Part shown: positions 24,686 to 35,451 of the stretch, in pieces
Layout of the letters: every line of letters begins with the position of its first letter
Numbering within the stretch: the first letter of the stretch is position 1
Assembly: GCF_014837055.1 (NCBI RefSeq)
Contig: NZ_JACSPQ010000001.1
Span: 795,035-859,034, forward strand
Length of the DNA stretch: 64,000 bases
Origin: Phocaeicola faecium
GTDB taxonomy: Bacteria > Bacteroidota > Bacteroidia > Bacteroidales > Bacteroidaceae
Reading direction: 5' to 3'
The notes under the pieces: model-generated
Seen by the model: the letters and a program-made list of their open reading frames with translations, nothing else
Databases searched by the model: none
Told to the model about the DNA's origin: nothing
Made by a program: the position numbers and the translations under genes

Positions 24686-24796
24686 CACCACAGATTACAC
24701 GGATTATTATTTTTTGAAACGCGGATTCACGCGGATTAGCGCGGATTAATAATTTTATTATTTTTTCATCTGCGAAAATCTGTGTAATCTGCGGTG
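24686..24796. repeat. family B repeat unit
   Basis: One nearly complete unit of 111 nt. It has the CACCACAGATTACACGGATT end, GAAACGCGGATTCACGCG with GCGGATT repeats, TAATAATTTTATTATTTTTT, and the inverse end AATCTGTGTAATCTGCGGTG. It begins 10 bases after the upxY stop. It is a good reference copy for the family. Confidence 0.88.
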
Positions 24797-24903
24797 AAAG
24801 AAAACAGTAAAAAATAACAACACCGAGACATCACCCGGCAGGCACTCCGCACGGAGTCAGGGCACGGCATGGGTTGATTATGAATTTATTAACTAAAACA
24901 GCT

Positions 24904-25068
24904 CACCACAGATTACACAGATTATTATTTTTTGAAACGCGGATTCACGCGGATTAGCGCGGATTGATATATTTATATTATTCTCATCTGCGAAAATCTG
25001 TGTAATCTGCGGTGAAAAAATATCTGCGAAAATCTGTGTAATCTGCGGTGAAAAATATATCTGCGGTG
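24904..25068. repeat. family B repeat unit plus extra ends
   Basis: A full unit like 24686-24796 is followed by two additional copies of the right end (ATCTGCGAAAATCTGTGTAA and TCTGCGGTG). It ends 89 bases before the flippase ATG. Together with 35452-35920 these copies bracket the polysaccharide cassette. The 107 bases between the two units hold nothing I recognise. Confidence 0.85.
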
Positions 25069-25157
25069 AAAAAAATAAAAAACGTGTAAGAATAATCTCA
25101 AGCAAATATCATTATACAGAGACATCTGCACACGGCGGATGCCTCCGGATTTTTTTT

Positions 25158-26693
25158 ATGGATAAAACTTCGAATAACAAACGTATAGCAAAAAATACGA
25201 TGCTGCTGTATGTGAGGATGATTGTATTGATGTTCGTCCAACTGTACACCGTGCCCGTTATCCTGAACGCATTAGGAACGGAAGATTACGGAATATACAA
25301 CGTTACGGCAGGCGTAGTTACCATGTTTTCATTTATCGGCGGTTCGCTGGCATCCGGTTCACAACGCTTTTTATCGTTCGAACTGGGACGGAACGACGAA
25401 AAGAAACTGAAAAGCGTGTTTAATACCACGCTGTCTATTTACCTGATTATTGCCGTCGGGATTTTCATTGTGTTGGAACTTGCCGGCACGCTCTTCCTAA
25501 ACTACAAAATGACCGTGCCGCCCGAAAGGATGGAAGCCGCCAACTGGGTATTACAGTCGGCTATCGTGGCTTTTCTGTTCAGCCTCGCCAACATACCGTT
25601 TACTGCTGCCGTCATCGCCCACGAACGGATGAACCTGTTTGCTTATATAAGCATCGTAGAATGTTTTGTGAAACTGGGGATAGCCCTGCTGTTGCCGCTC
25701 ATCCACACCGACCGCCTGACGGCATACGCCATCATGATTTGCTCTGCCCAACTGCTTATCTTGCTGAGTTACGTGTGGTACTGCCGCAGGAATTTCGCCG
25801 AGTGCAGACACCTGCGCTTTTCGTTAGACCCCGCATTGCGCAAAGACCTGCTGAGCTATTCGGGCTGGAACATGATAGGCTCGATAGCCATGATATCGCG
25901 TATGCAGGGCATCAACATCATCATGAACCTGTTTTTCGGTCCGCTGCTGAACGCCGCCCATGCCATCGCCCAACAGATTAACGGTGCGCTGAACCAGTTT
26001 ATCAATAACGTTTACATGGCTACCCGTCCGCAAATCACGAAGCTCTACGCCGCCCGCCAGACGGAAGATATGTGGCAACTGATATTCGTGAGCAGCAAGT
26101 TTGCCTACTACCTGCTGATGCTGCTGAGCATCCCGTTGCTGATTGAAACCCAAACGATACTTGCGCTGTGGCTTCACAACGTCCCCCAGCTTGCCACCGA
26201 GATTTCCCGTCTGATGATTGCCACCATATTGGTGGAGACGCTCTCAAACCAAGTCATCGCCGCCTACCAAGCAGCAAACAAGATAAGGAAATATCAGATT
26301 TCGTCGAGTACGATTCTGCTGTGTAACATCCCCATATCCTACGTTCTACTGTTGGCTTTCCCCGAAAACGCCCTGCTGCCGTATGTGGTTTCGGTGGGGC
26401 TGTCGGTATTGTTTTCGCTATCCATTTTGTGGAACGCGAAACGGCAAATCGGATTCGACATCAAGCGATACAGTAAAGAAGTGCTGGCAAGAGTGATTTC
26501 TGTTTATCTGATAACTTTTGCCCTTGTAGAAGCATGTGTATCCTGCCTGACACCCGGTTTTACAAGAATTATCGTCAGCATTATTCTGACCATCGGAATA
26601 TCCGTGATAACCATCGGAAGCATCGGAATCAGCCCGAAGGAAAGAACTTACATCTATGATTTCATCAAAAAGAAATTTCATAAAAGCAAATAA
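25158..26693 (+). CDS. wzx: polysaccharide flippase (Wzx-type, MATE-like)
   Basis: Wzx proteins flip lipid-linked sugar repeat units across the inner membrane. The 511-aa product has about 12-14 hydrophobic helices and the family N-terminus (IAKNTMLLYVRMIVLMFVQLYTVPVILNALGTEDYGIYNVTAGVVTMF, then GSLASGSQRFLSFELGR). It opens the polysaccharide cassette directly after family B repeats. With Wzy and Wzz further down, it defines a Wzx/Wzy-dependent assembly pathway. Coding composition is like the chromosomal genes rather than the AT-rich genes downstream. Confidence 0.9.
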   Translation: MDKTSNNKRIAKNTMLLYVRMIVLMFVQLYTVPVILNALGTEDYGIYNVTAGVVTMFSFIGGSLASGSQRFLSFELGRNDEKKLKSVFNTTLSIYLIIAVGIFIVLELAGTLFLNYKMTVPPERMEAANWVLQSAIVAFLFSLANIPFTAAVIAHERMNLFAYISIVECFVKLGIALLLPLIHTDRLTAYAIMICSAQLLILLSYVWYCRRNFAECRHLRFSLDPALRKDLLSYSGWNMIGSIAMISRMQGINIIMNLFFGPLLNAAHAIAQQINGALNQFINNVYMATRPQITKLYAARQTEDMWQLIFVSSKFAYYLLMLLSIPLLIETQTILALWLHNVPQLATEISRLMIATILVETLSNQVIAAYQAANKIRKYQISSSTILLCNIPISYVLLLAFPENALLPYVVSVGLSVLFSLSILWNAKRQIGFDIKRYSKEVLARVISVYLITFALVEACVSCLTPGFTRIIVSIILTIGISVITIGSIGISPKERTYIYDFIKKKFHKSK

Positions 26694-26723
26694 ATTCTGT
26701 CTCACCTTTAGATCAAAAGATTT

Positions 26724-27475
26724 ATGAACATGACATTTTTAATTCAGGCACGTTTAGGCTCTACACGGCTGCCCGGAAAAATCCTGAAGCCTTTTTTCCA
26801 AAACCAATCAATATTGGATCTATTAATCGAGAAACTGAAACAGATAGCCGGAACTGACATCATATTAGCCACCTCTACATCAGAGAATGATAATCCATTG
26901 GAGGAATTTGCCAAACAGAGAGGTGTCGACTTTTTCAGAGGCTCGGAAACAGACGTGCTACAACGGTTCATAGGAGCAGCCGAACACTTCGGAGCTAACC
27001 GGCTTATCCGCATTTGTTCGGACAATCCGTTTCTGGAACTGAAATCCATCCAAGAACTGATAAATTACGTAACGAGCAATCCGGAGTTTGACTACGTAAG
27101 TTTTAACGTGGGCGGAACTCCTTCCATCAAAACACATTATGGCTTTTGGACGGAATATGTTACACTGGACGCGCTTCGGAAAGTGGCATCGCTCACCAAC
27201 GAGGCTTTGTATCACGAGCATGTAACCAATTACATCTACACTCACCCCGAACAGTTCAAAATCAAATTGTTAAACACGCCGGAAGAACTTATCAGACACA
27301 GCGATATCCGGCTGACTATTGACACCGAAACCGACTTTAAAAACGCACAGGCTGTTTATGCCGACTTGGTTCAGACTACAGCCTACCCTACCATAGCCGA
27401 TATCATCGGTTATCTGGACATCCATCCGCAATATTATCAAACAATGAAACAAGAAATCTCTAAAAATTCAAAATA

Positions 27476-27476
<1 letters not shown>
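26724..27476 (+). CDS. CMP-nonulosonate cytidylyltransferase family protein
   Basis: The protein (250 aa) belongs to the SpsF/NeuA-like nucleotidyltransferases. MTFLIQARLGSTRLPGKILKPF is the nucleotide-binding loop, IILATSTSENDNPLEEFAKQRGVDFFRGSETDVLQRF follows, and RICSDNPFLE supplies the metal-binding Asp. It should activate an acidic nine-carbon or related sugar as its CMP derivative. Its stop overlaps the next ATG by one base (TAATG), tying it to the synthase gene. It forms a three-gene module with the synthase and HAD phosphatase that resembles the KDN pathway set known from Bacteroides thetaiotaomicron. Confidence 0.8.
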
Positions 27477-29030
<1,554 letters not shown>

Positions 29031-29032
29031 AA

Positions 29033-30163
29033 ATGAAAATAGTATATTGCATTCATTCCCTATATAACTCGGCAGGGATGGAAAGAATCATTACAGAAAA
29101 GGCTAACGCCTTGTCTGAAAAAGGACACAAGGTTTTCATAATCACAGCAGAACAACAAAACCGACCCGTTTTTTACCAACTCGCTCCAAAGGTTGTTCAC
29201 TATGACTTAGGAATCAATTATACAGAAAACAGTAGTTTTTTCTCCAAACTGATAACTTATAACCGAAAAAAAAGAAAACACAGAAAGAAATTATCTGATT
29301 TACTCTTTCGGATAGAACCTGATATTACCATTTCAACTATGGGAAATGAATTTCTATTCCTTTACAAAATAAAAGACAAAAGCAAAAAGATATTAGAAAT
29401 TCATTTTGCCAAGAATTACAGAATGATGTATAAACGTAATCTATTATGGAAAATGATAGATTATTACAGAAGCAGACAGGAAGAAAAAAAAGCTGCCTAT
29501 TATGACAAATTCATCGTTCTTACCCAAGAAGATAAAAGCCATTGGAAGGGACTGAACAACATTATAACTATCCCTAATTTTATCACCCTTCCACCCGTAA
29601 ATGCCATTCAAAAAGAAAAACGTAAAAACATCTTAATATCAGTAGGCAGACTTGCTTACCAAAAAGGATATGACCGACTAATCAATGCTTGTGCCTTGAT
29701 TAAAGACCTATTAAAAGGATGGGAAATACACATTTATGGAAACGGAGAACTTAAACAAGACTTGGAACGTTTAATACAAGAAAAAAAGCTGTCGGACGTT
29801 ATACACATTTATCCGGCAACCTCAAACATTAATCAAGTCTATATGGAAAGCAAAGGCATACTTTCACCATCACGATTTGAAGGTCTTAGCATGGTTTTAA
29901 TTGAAGCCATGTCATACGGTGTTCCTCCGATAGCTTTCAATTATCCATGCGGTCCACAAGACATAATCACAAATAACGTAAATGGCATATTAGTAAATAA
30001 CGGTGATATCATTGCCTACTCGGAAGCCATAACAAAATTCATAAACGATGAATCTTTCAGAGAATCTCTCTCGGCAGCAGCCATAGAAAGAGCAAAATAC
30101 TTCTCGAAAGAACGCATCATAAACCAATGGATCAGCTTATTCAATGAGCTACAAAAGAATTAG
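29033..30163 (+). CDS. glycosyltransferase family 4
   Basis: A GT-B retaining glycosyltransferase of 376 aa. The N-terminal domain begins MKIVYCIHSLYNSAGMERIITEKANALSEKGHKVF. The C-terminal domain shows KNILISVGRLAYQKGYDRLINACALI, IYGNGELKQDLERLI and SRFEGLSMVLIEAMSYGVPPIAF, with the EX7E-type nucleotide-sugar site. ATG 29033 is preferred to a TTG two codons upstream. The gene is clearly more AT-rich than the module before it, marking the start of an AT-rich block that extends to about 33.5 kb. Donor and linkage unknown. Confidence 0.88.
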   Translation: MKIVYCIHSLYNSAGMERIITEKANALSEKGHKVFIITAEQQNRPVFYQLAPKVVHYDLGINYTENSSFFSKLITYNRKKRKHRKKLSDLLFRIEPDITISTMGNEFLFLYKIKDKSKKILEIHFAKNYRMMYKRNLLWKMIDYYRSRQEEKKAAYYDKFIVLTQEDKSHWKGLNNIITIPNFITLPPVNAIQKEKRKNILISVGRLAYQKGYDRLINACALIKDLLKGWEIHIYGNGELKQDLERLIQEKKLSDVIHIYPATSNINQVYMESKGILSPSRFEGLSMVLIEAMSYGVPPIAFNYPCGPQDIITNNVNGILVNNGDIIAYSEAITKFINDESFRESLSAAAIERAKYFSKERIINQWISLFNELQKN

Positions 30164-30187
30164 TTATTTTAATTGTCTATCAAAAAA

Positions 30188-31315
30188 ATGAAACAACTCA
30201 TTATCCTCAGTCAAGCTCCTTTGACTCCCCAAATCAGAAGAAACTGTTACATTGACGAATTTATCAATGCAGGATATACAAACATTGAATTTTGGGATAT
30301 TTCTCAATACCTACATCCCGGAATAAAACTTAAAGATGAATTACAAGACGAACATATTAAATACATCCCAAACATAGAAACCCTTTCAGCATCAATAGAC
30401 AACTTAAATGTTGAAAACTCCATATTTATACTTGATTTTCCTCAAGGGTGGAACACAAGACATTTATTCAGGGTTCTTTCAGATAAAGAATGTATATACG
30501 TCAGGATTGATATGTATGCCAACACTTATTTATATATCTCTAAATGGAAACAGTTATCCAAGCTATTCAGCAAACAGTTGGTACATATCATTAAGGAAAA
30601 AACTAAAAGCATTTTATATAACTTCTACACGAAGAAATATCACATACAGCCTTTTAAGCGTTATTATTCATCTTCCGCTCTATCTAAAGTAAATCGCACA
30701 GATAAAATCAATCACCCCGATTACGAAGAACTCAAATACTCGCCGACAACTCCCGCTGTCAGTGGAAAATACATCTTGTTCATCGACACCTATTTCGGTT
30801 ATCATCCCGATGATAAGTTTATTTATAAATACAATTCACATGCTTCTCCTGAAGAATATCATGAATCACTAAAAAAATTCTTTGCTTTTTTAGAGCAAAA
30901 ATATCAAATGCCTGTAGTTATAGCAGCACATCCTAAGTCTGATTATCCAGCCGATACCTTTGGAGGCAGACAAATCATAAAATATAAGACAAAAGATTTA
31001 GTCTTTTTTGCAGACAAAATCATTTTACAGCTCTGTAATACTATTTCATGGGTAACACTGGTTGATAAACCTCTCATATTCATAACAACCAGAGGCTACG
31101 AAATGTATCAATTACGCAGGAGACGTTTACGAATGTTAGCACAAATTCTGGGTATGAAAGTCTTTAATATTGATGAATGTAATTGGGAAGATATAACTTT
31201 TACAAACGTAGCACAGCAAAAAAGACTGAATTACATTTATACGTACCTTACAGACAAAGAGATAGAAAACAGGAAAAATATAGATATACTGACCCATTCA
31301 TTTGAATCATTATGA
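30188..31315 (+). CDS. putative GT-B-like surface carbohydrate biosynthesis protein
   Basis: I do not recognise this 375-aa protein at family level. Visible blocks are FLEQKYQMPVVIAAHPKSDYPADTFGGRQIIKYKT and LVFFADKIILQLCNTISWVTLVDKPLIFITTRGYEM. The sequence AxHPKS...D followed by a hydrophobic ST-like turn and KPxIFI is reminiscent of GT-B polysaccharide transferases of the CDP-glycerol or polysialyltransferase kind. Position between a GT4 and the Wzy polymerase supports a transferase role. ATG 30188 is chosen; TTG 30173 is an alternative. AT-rich, no membrane helices. Overlaps the next gene by four bases. Confidence 0.5.
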   Translation: MKQLIILSQAPLTPQIRRNCYIDEFINAGYTNIEFWDISQYLHPGIKLKDELQDEHIKYIPNIETLSASIDNLNVENSIFILDFPQGWNTRHLFRVLSDKECIYVRIDMYANTYLYISKWKQLSKLFSKQLVHIIKEKTKSILYNFYTKKYHIQPFKRYYSSSALSKVNRTDKINHPDYEELKYSPTTPAVSGKYILFIDTYFGYHPDDKFIYKYNSHASPEEYHESLKKFFAFLEQKYQMPVVIAAHPKSDYPADTFGGRQIIKYKTKDLVFFADKIILQLCNTISWVTLVDKPLIFITTRGYEMYQLRRRRLRMLAQILGMKVFNIDECNWEDITFTNVAQQKRLNYIYTYLTDKEIENRKNIDILTHSFESL

Positions 31316-32490
31316 TTTTTACTCCTGTCAATTATGAAAGGGCTAATCCATACGTCTATAAATTATTATTAGCAATATTTTATTTCGACCTCCTTTTAGG
31401 ATTATGCCCTGCATGGCAAGGATCTTTTATCCTTCGCTTTATATCATACGAATCATTCATGAAAATATGGCAATTAGGGAGCTTATTCGTTACTATTTCA
31501 TTTTCATTCCTTATACTATGTATTCAAAAGAAAGTATATAATCCGCCTATATTTTTTACAATATACATACTTCACATATTATTTACTACTTCAATCGTGC
31601 TAAACGGTTTAAAATCCGGCGCACTTGCCATAGTGGGTATTCCACTATCTTACTGGGTTTTATACGATACTTTAAAGCAATATAGATTTCCTCCCAAGCA
31701 TCTTAAAAGAGCGTTTTATGCTTTACTCGCATGGTGCATAATTCCCATATTTTATTATGCCGTGGCTCCTTTAGATACTAAACTCTTATTCATGACCGGA
31801 CCCGAAGGACAAATATTGACTTTTGGAGGATTCGCCCAACACAGAAATTTTTACGGAATTTTTTTAGGAGTAGCTTTTATCTGTACACTAATATGGAAAA
31901 TGAAGCCTTCGCTTAAAACTTTACTCTGCGTTTTATTAAGCATAGGATTAATATTATCCGTTTGCCGTACTGCAATACTAAGTATAGCCATAACAGTTAC
32001 TTACATTTTCCTATTTCATAAAAAGATTTCCATCAAAAAGAAAATAGCTTTTCTGTGCATCCTATTTATCATGGGGACACTCGTTTACTTTATTTTAACA
32101 AATTCTTCACTTGTAACAAGAGATGTTTCTGATAATGATGACCGAATAGAATTATGGAGCGGTATCATCAAAATAATTGAAAAGAACTTTTTCTGGGGCG
32201 TTGGCGAAGAGGCTCTTTATTTCTCCAAAGGATTTCCTAAAGGAGCACCTGCACATAATTTCGCTTTAGCCACTATTGCCAGCTACGGAATATTTGTTTT
32301 CGTTACATTCTCCATATTGCTGATACTTATATTCAGATATTCAGGATTTTATTTTAATGCTTTCCTTATTTATCTGATTTCATGGGGACTGACACAACCA
32401 TACTTCGGCTGCACCTTGATTTCAATTCACATATTAATTCCATTATTCATCGGACATCTTTTAGACAATAATCGAGATTTGATTTTTTAG
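31312..32490 (+). CDS. wzy: O-antigen/polysaccharide polymerase-like protein (Wzy)
   Basis: The 392-aa product is a polytopic membrane protein with about 11 helices and a large loop in the second half (residues about 255-300: SSLVTRDVSDNDDRIELWSGIIKIIEKNFFWGVGEEALYF). That loop contains the arginine and the HNFALATIASYG-type motif common to the O-antigen ligase/polymerase superfamily. Together with Wzx and Wzz it is best taken as the repeat-unit polymerase. AT-rich, and coupled to the preceding gene by ATGA. WaaL-type ligase function cannot be excluded by sequence alone. Confidence 0.78.
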   Translation: MIFTPVNYERANPYVYKLLLAIFYFDLLLGLCPAWQGSFILRFISYESFMKIWQLGSLFVTISFSFLILCIQKKVYNPPIFFTIYILHILFTTSIVLNGLKSGALAIVGIPLSYWVLYDTLKQYRFPPKHLKRAFYALLAWCIIPIFYYAVAPLDTKLLFMTGPEGQILTFGGFAQHRNFYGIFLGVAFICTLIWKMKPSLKTLLCVLLSIGLILSVCRTAILSIAITVTYIFLFHKKISIKKKIAFLCILFIMGTLVYFILTNSSLVTRDVSDNDDRIELWSGIIKIIEKNFFWGVGEEALYFSKGFPKGAPAHNFALATIASYGIFVFVTFSILLILIFRYSGFYFNAFLIYLISWGLTQPYFGCTLISIHILIPLFIGHLLDNNRDLIF

Positions 32491-32491
32491 T

Positions 32492-33529
32492 ATGAAAATA
32501 GCTTATATAGTACCTAAATTGGCAAACAAAGCCCCCATCATGATAGTGCAAGAGCTTGTAAAGCAAATGACTAAGCACAATCATCATTGCACTGTATATT
32601 ATTTCGATGAAGGAGGCACATTAGAATTTCCCTGTGAAACAATACATATCCCTTCTTTTTACGCAAAAATTCAATTTAAACAATACGATGTAGTACATAC
32701 TCACGGATTCAGACCCGATTTATATATTTATTACCACAAACCACCCAAAGATAATACATTGTATATAAGCACCATACACAGTTACATATTACCGGATTTA
32801 AGTTCACAATATAATAAATTCATCGCACACACAGTAGGGAGAATCTGGTTGCATTGCTTAAAAAGACAAGATAAAATAGTAACTTTAAGTAAAAATGCAA
32901 CTCACTATTATCAGAAATGGTTCAGTCCTAAAAAGTTATATTGGGTATATAACACGCGCGAAATAACCGACCTTTCTCCTCTACCTGATACAAAAATAAA
33001 GAATTTATCAGACTTTAAAAAAGACAGCTTATTAATCGGAGTTAATGCCATGCTTAGCCCGATAAAAGGTATTGACCAACTGATAAAATGTCTGCCATAC
33101 ATTCCTGATTATAAACTATATATCATAGGGGATGGTAATATTAAAAGCCAACTTATCCAATTATCTCATGATTTAGGAGTGGCAGACCGCTGTTATTTTG
33201 CCGGATATCAAGAAAATGCTTATAAATATCTCCCCTATTACGATATTTATGCCATGCCAAGCCGAAATGAAGGATTCTCATTAGCCGTATTAGAAGCTGC
33301 TATTTTCAAAAAGAACATTATATGTTCTGACATCCCGATATTTCGAGAACTATATTCAGAAAAGGAAGTCTCCTTTTTTGAAGTAGATAACTTAGAGTCA
33401 CTTATCAAAAGCATAAAAGAAATATCGACATCGAATAATAAAGGAGTACAAGTTTATCAAAAGTATATAAGCTCCTATTCTCCAGAACATTTCTATACAA
33501 ATTATCTAAAAATCTATCAAAACTTATAA
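32492..33529 (+). CDS. glycosyltransferase family 4 (second)
   Basis: A second GT-B transferase, 345 aa: MKIAYIVPKLANKAPIMIVQELVKQM at the N-terminus, DVVHTHGFRPDLYIYY, then LIGVNAMLSPIKGIDQLIKCL, YIIGDGNIKSQLIQLS, and the donor-site motif PSRNEGFSLAVLEAAIF. It begins one base after the wzy stop and ends one base before the next gene, in a tightly packed operon. It is strongly AT-rich, like the preceding three genes. Sugar specificity unknown. Confidence 0.87.
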   Translation: MKIAYIVPKLANKAPIMIVQELVKQMTKHNHHCTVYYFDEGGTLEFPCETIHIPSFYAKIQFKQYDVVHTHGFRPDLYIYYHKPPKDNTLYISTIHSYILPDLSSQYNKFIAHTVGRIWLHCLKRQDKIVTLSKNATHYYQKWFSPKKLYWVYNTREITDLSPLPDTKIKNLSDFKKDSLLIGVNAMLSPIKGIDQLIKCLPYIPDYKLYIIGDGNIKSQLIQLSHDLGVADRCYFAGYQENAYKYLPYYDIYAMPSRNEGFSLAVLEAAIFKKNIICSDIPIFRELYSEKEVSFFEVDNLESLIKSIKEISTSNNKGVQVYQKYISSYSPEHFYTNYLKIYQNL

Positions 33530-33530
33530 C

Positions 33531-34340
33531 ATGTTTTCCGTTCTTTTATCCGTCTATAAAAAAGAACAGCCGGCTTACCTCCGAGAATGCCTCGACAGCT
33601 TATTCACACAAACTTTAATGCCCGATGAAATCGTGTTGGTGAAGGATGGTCCGCTCACCGACGAACTCGACCGCACGATTGACGAATATGTGCAGCTACA
33701 CCCGGAACTGAAGGTGGTGGCGTTGCCGCAGAATCGGGGATTGGGCTGTGCGCTCAACGAGGGGCTGAAGCATTGTTCTTTCTCGCTCGTGGCACGAATG
33801 GATACCGATGACATCGCCAAGCCGGAGCGGTTTGAGAAGCAAATCAGGGTGTTTGCGGAGCATCCCGAAGTGGACGTGTGCAGCGCGTGGATTGAGGAGT
33901 TTTACGAGGATACGAGCCGGGTGGTGTCGGTGAAAAAACTGCCTGAGCTGCATCCGGAAATCCTGAGGTATGCCCGCAAGCGGTGTCCGGTAAATCACCC
34001 CGCTACCGTGTTCCGTAAGGAAAAGGTCTTAGAGGCAGGGGGCTATCCGCCTATTCCGATGTATGAGGATTACGGGCTGTGGGTGAGGATGTTGGCACGC
34101 GGATGCCGTTTCTATAACCTGCCTGAAAGTGTGTTGTACTTCCGCACTTCGCCCGACACGTTCAAACGCAGGGGCGGATGGGAGTACGTGAAAAAGGAGA
34201 TTAATTTGTTAAACTATATGAGAGAAATAGGCTTTATCTCGACACCCGTGTTTTGCCAGAATGTGGCTATACGGCTGGTGGTCAGACTGATGCCTAACAA
34301 TATACGTGGTTTCATTTATAAACATTTGCTCAGAAAATAA
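33531..34340 (+). CDS. glycosyltransferase family 2
   Basis: A GT-A inverting transferase of 269 aa with FSVLLSVYKKEQPAYLRECLDSLF, EIVLVKDGPLTD, QNRGLGCALNEGLKH, the metal-binding MDTDD motif (about residue 87) and YEDYGLWVRMLARG. The first few dozen bases are AT-rich, then the codon usage turns GC-rich, like the chromosomal genes. The border of the AT-rich block therefore lies close to this gene's start. It may add the first or last sugar of the repeat unit; specificity unknown. Confidence 0.88.
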   Translation: MFSVLLSVYKKEQPAYLRECLDSLFTQTLMPDEIVLVKDGPLTDELDRTIDEYVQLHPELKVVALPQNRGLGCALNEGLKHCSFSLVARMDTDDIAKPERFEKQIRVFAEHPEVDVCSAWIEEFYEDTSRVVSVKKLPELHPEILRYARKRCPVNHPATVFRKEKVLEAGGYPPIPMYEDYGLWVRMLARGCRFYNLPESVLYFRTSPDTFKRRGGWEYVKKEINLLNYMREIGFISTPVFCQNVAIRLVVRLMPNNIRGFIYKHLLRK

Positions 34341-34343
34341 ATT

Positions 34344-35444
34344 ATGGAACAGAACATCAACAATACGCAAACCGAGAACGGGAAGGAACAGGAAATCGAC
34401 CTGCTGGAGCTGGTAGGAAAACTGTGGAGAAAGAAGAAACAAATCTGCAAGGCGGCGGGATATGGCGCACTGATAGGATTAGTGGTGGCATTCAGCCTGC
34501 CGAGGGAGTACACCGTGTCGGTCACGCTCTCGCCTGAATCGGGAAAGACAGGAGGAAGCAGTCTGATGGGGATGGCTTCGATGCTGGGGTTAGGAAATGC
34601 CACCATTGCCGATGCCGACGCGCTGAACGTATCGCTTTTCCCGGAAATCATAGCGTCGACGCCGTTTGCGCTGGAGCTGTACTCCATGCAGGTAAAACCG
34701 GAAAAGAGTGATACCACCGTGGCGTTGCACCAGTTTGTGGAGGAGCAAAGCAAACCGTGGTGGGGGTATGTTTTCGCGCTTCCGGGAAAGGCTATCGGGG
34801 GAGTGATGTCGTTGTTCAGCGATAAGGAAGAGGAGGAACGTATCGCGCCCGACCCGTTCCACCTGACGCGCAAGGAGGAAAAGAGCCTGATGTTGATTAA
34901 AGAATCGATGAAAGCGGAAGCCGACAAGACTACGGGGATTACCACCATCACGGTTACGCTGCAAGACCCTGTGGTGACGGCGGTGGTGGCTGACAGCGTG
35001 GTAAACAAGTTGCAACAGTACATTGCCGACTACCGCACGCGGAAGGCTACCGAGGACTTTAACTATCAGGAGGTTATCTATAACAAGGCGAAGGCGGAGT
35101 TTTACAGCTTGCAGCAGGAGTATGCGCGGTATGTCGACCGGAACCAGAAGATAACGCTTCAGTCGGCAAAGATTGAGCAGGAGCGGATGAAAGATCAGTA
35201 CGACCTTGCTTACCAGTTGTTCCAGCAGGCTGCCACGCAGTTGGAGGTGTTCCGCGCGAAGATTCAGGAAGACAAGCCGGTATTTGCCGTGGTAGAGCCT
35301 GCCAGTGTGCCGCTCAAGCCATCGGCTCCGCGCAAGGTAATCATTCTCATCGGGTTTGTGTTCCTCGCCGTGGTAGGCAGCGGGGCGTGGATTCTCTTCG
35401 GCAAAGAGCTGTGGGAGGATGTGAAAAAAGGAATCCGCGGGTAG
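34344..35444 (+). CDS. wzz: polysaccharide chain-length determinant (Wzz)
   Basis: The 366-aa protein has the Wzz layout: a short cytosolic N-terminus (EIDLLELVGKLWRKKKQICKAA), a first membrane helix (YGALIGLVVAFSL), a long periplasmic coiled region, and a second helix (IILIGFVFLAVVGSGAWILF) preceded by the typical Pro-rich VVEPASVPLKPSAPRK. It sets the number of repeats added by Wzy. No tyrosine-kinase domain is fused. It is the last gene of the cassette and is followed within 10 bases by the largest family B array. Confidence 0.9.
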   Translation: MEQNINNTQTENGKEQEIDLLELVGKLWRKKKQICKAAGYGALIGLVVAFSLPREYTVSVTLSPESGKTGGSSLMGMASMLGLGNATIADADALNVSLFPEIIASTPFALELYSMQVKPEKSDTTVALHQFVEEQSKPWWGYVFALPGKAIGGVMSLFSDKEEEERIAPDPFHLTRKEEKSLMLIKESMKAEADKTTGITTITVTLQDPVVTAVVADSVVNKLQQYIADYRTRKATEDFNYQEVIYNKAKAEFYSLQQEYARYVDRNQKITLQSAKIEQERMKDQYDLAYQLFQQAATQLEVFRAKIQEDKPVFAVVEPASVPLKPSAPRKVIILIGFVFLAVVGSGAWILFGKELWEDVKKGIRG

Positions 35445-35451
35445 TTTTTTT

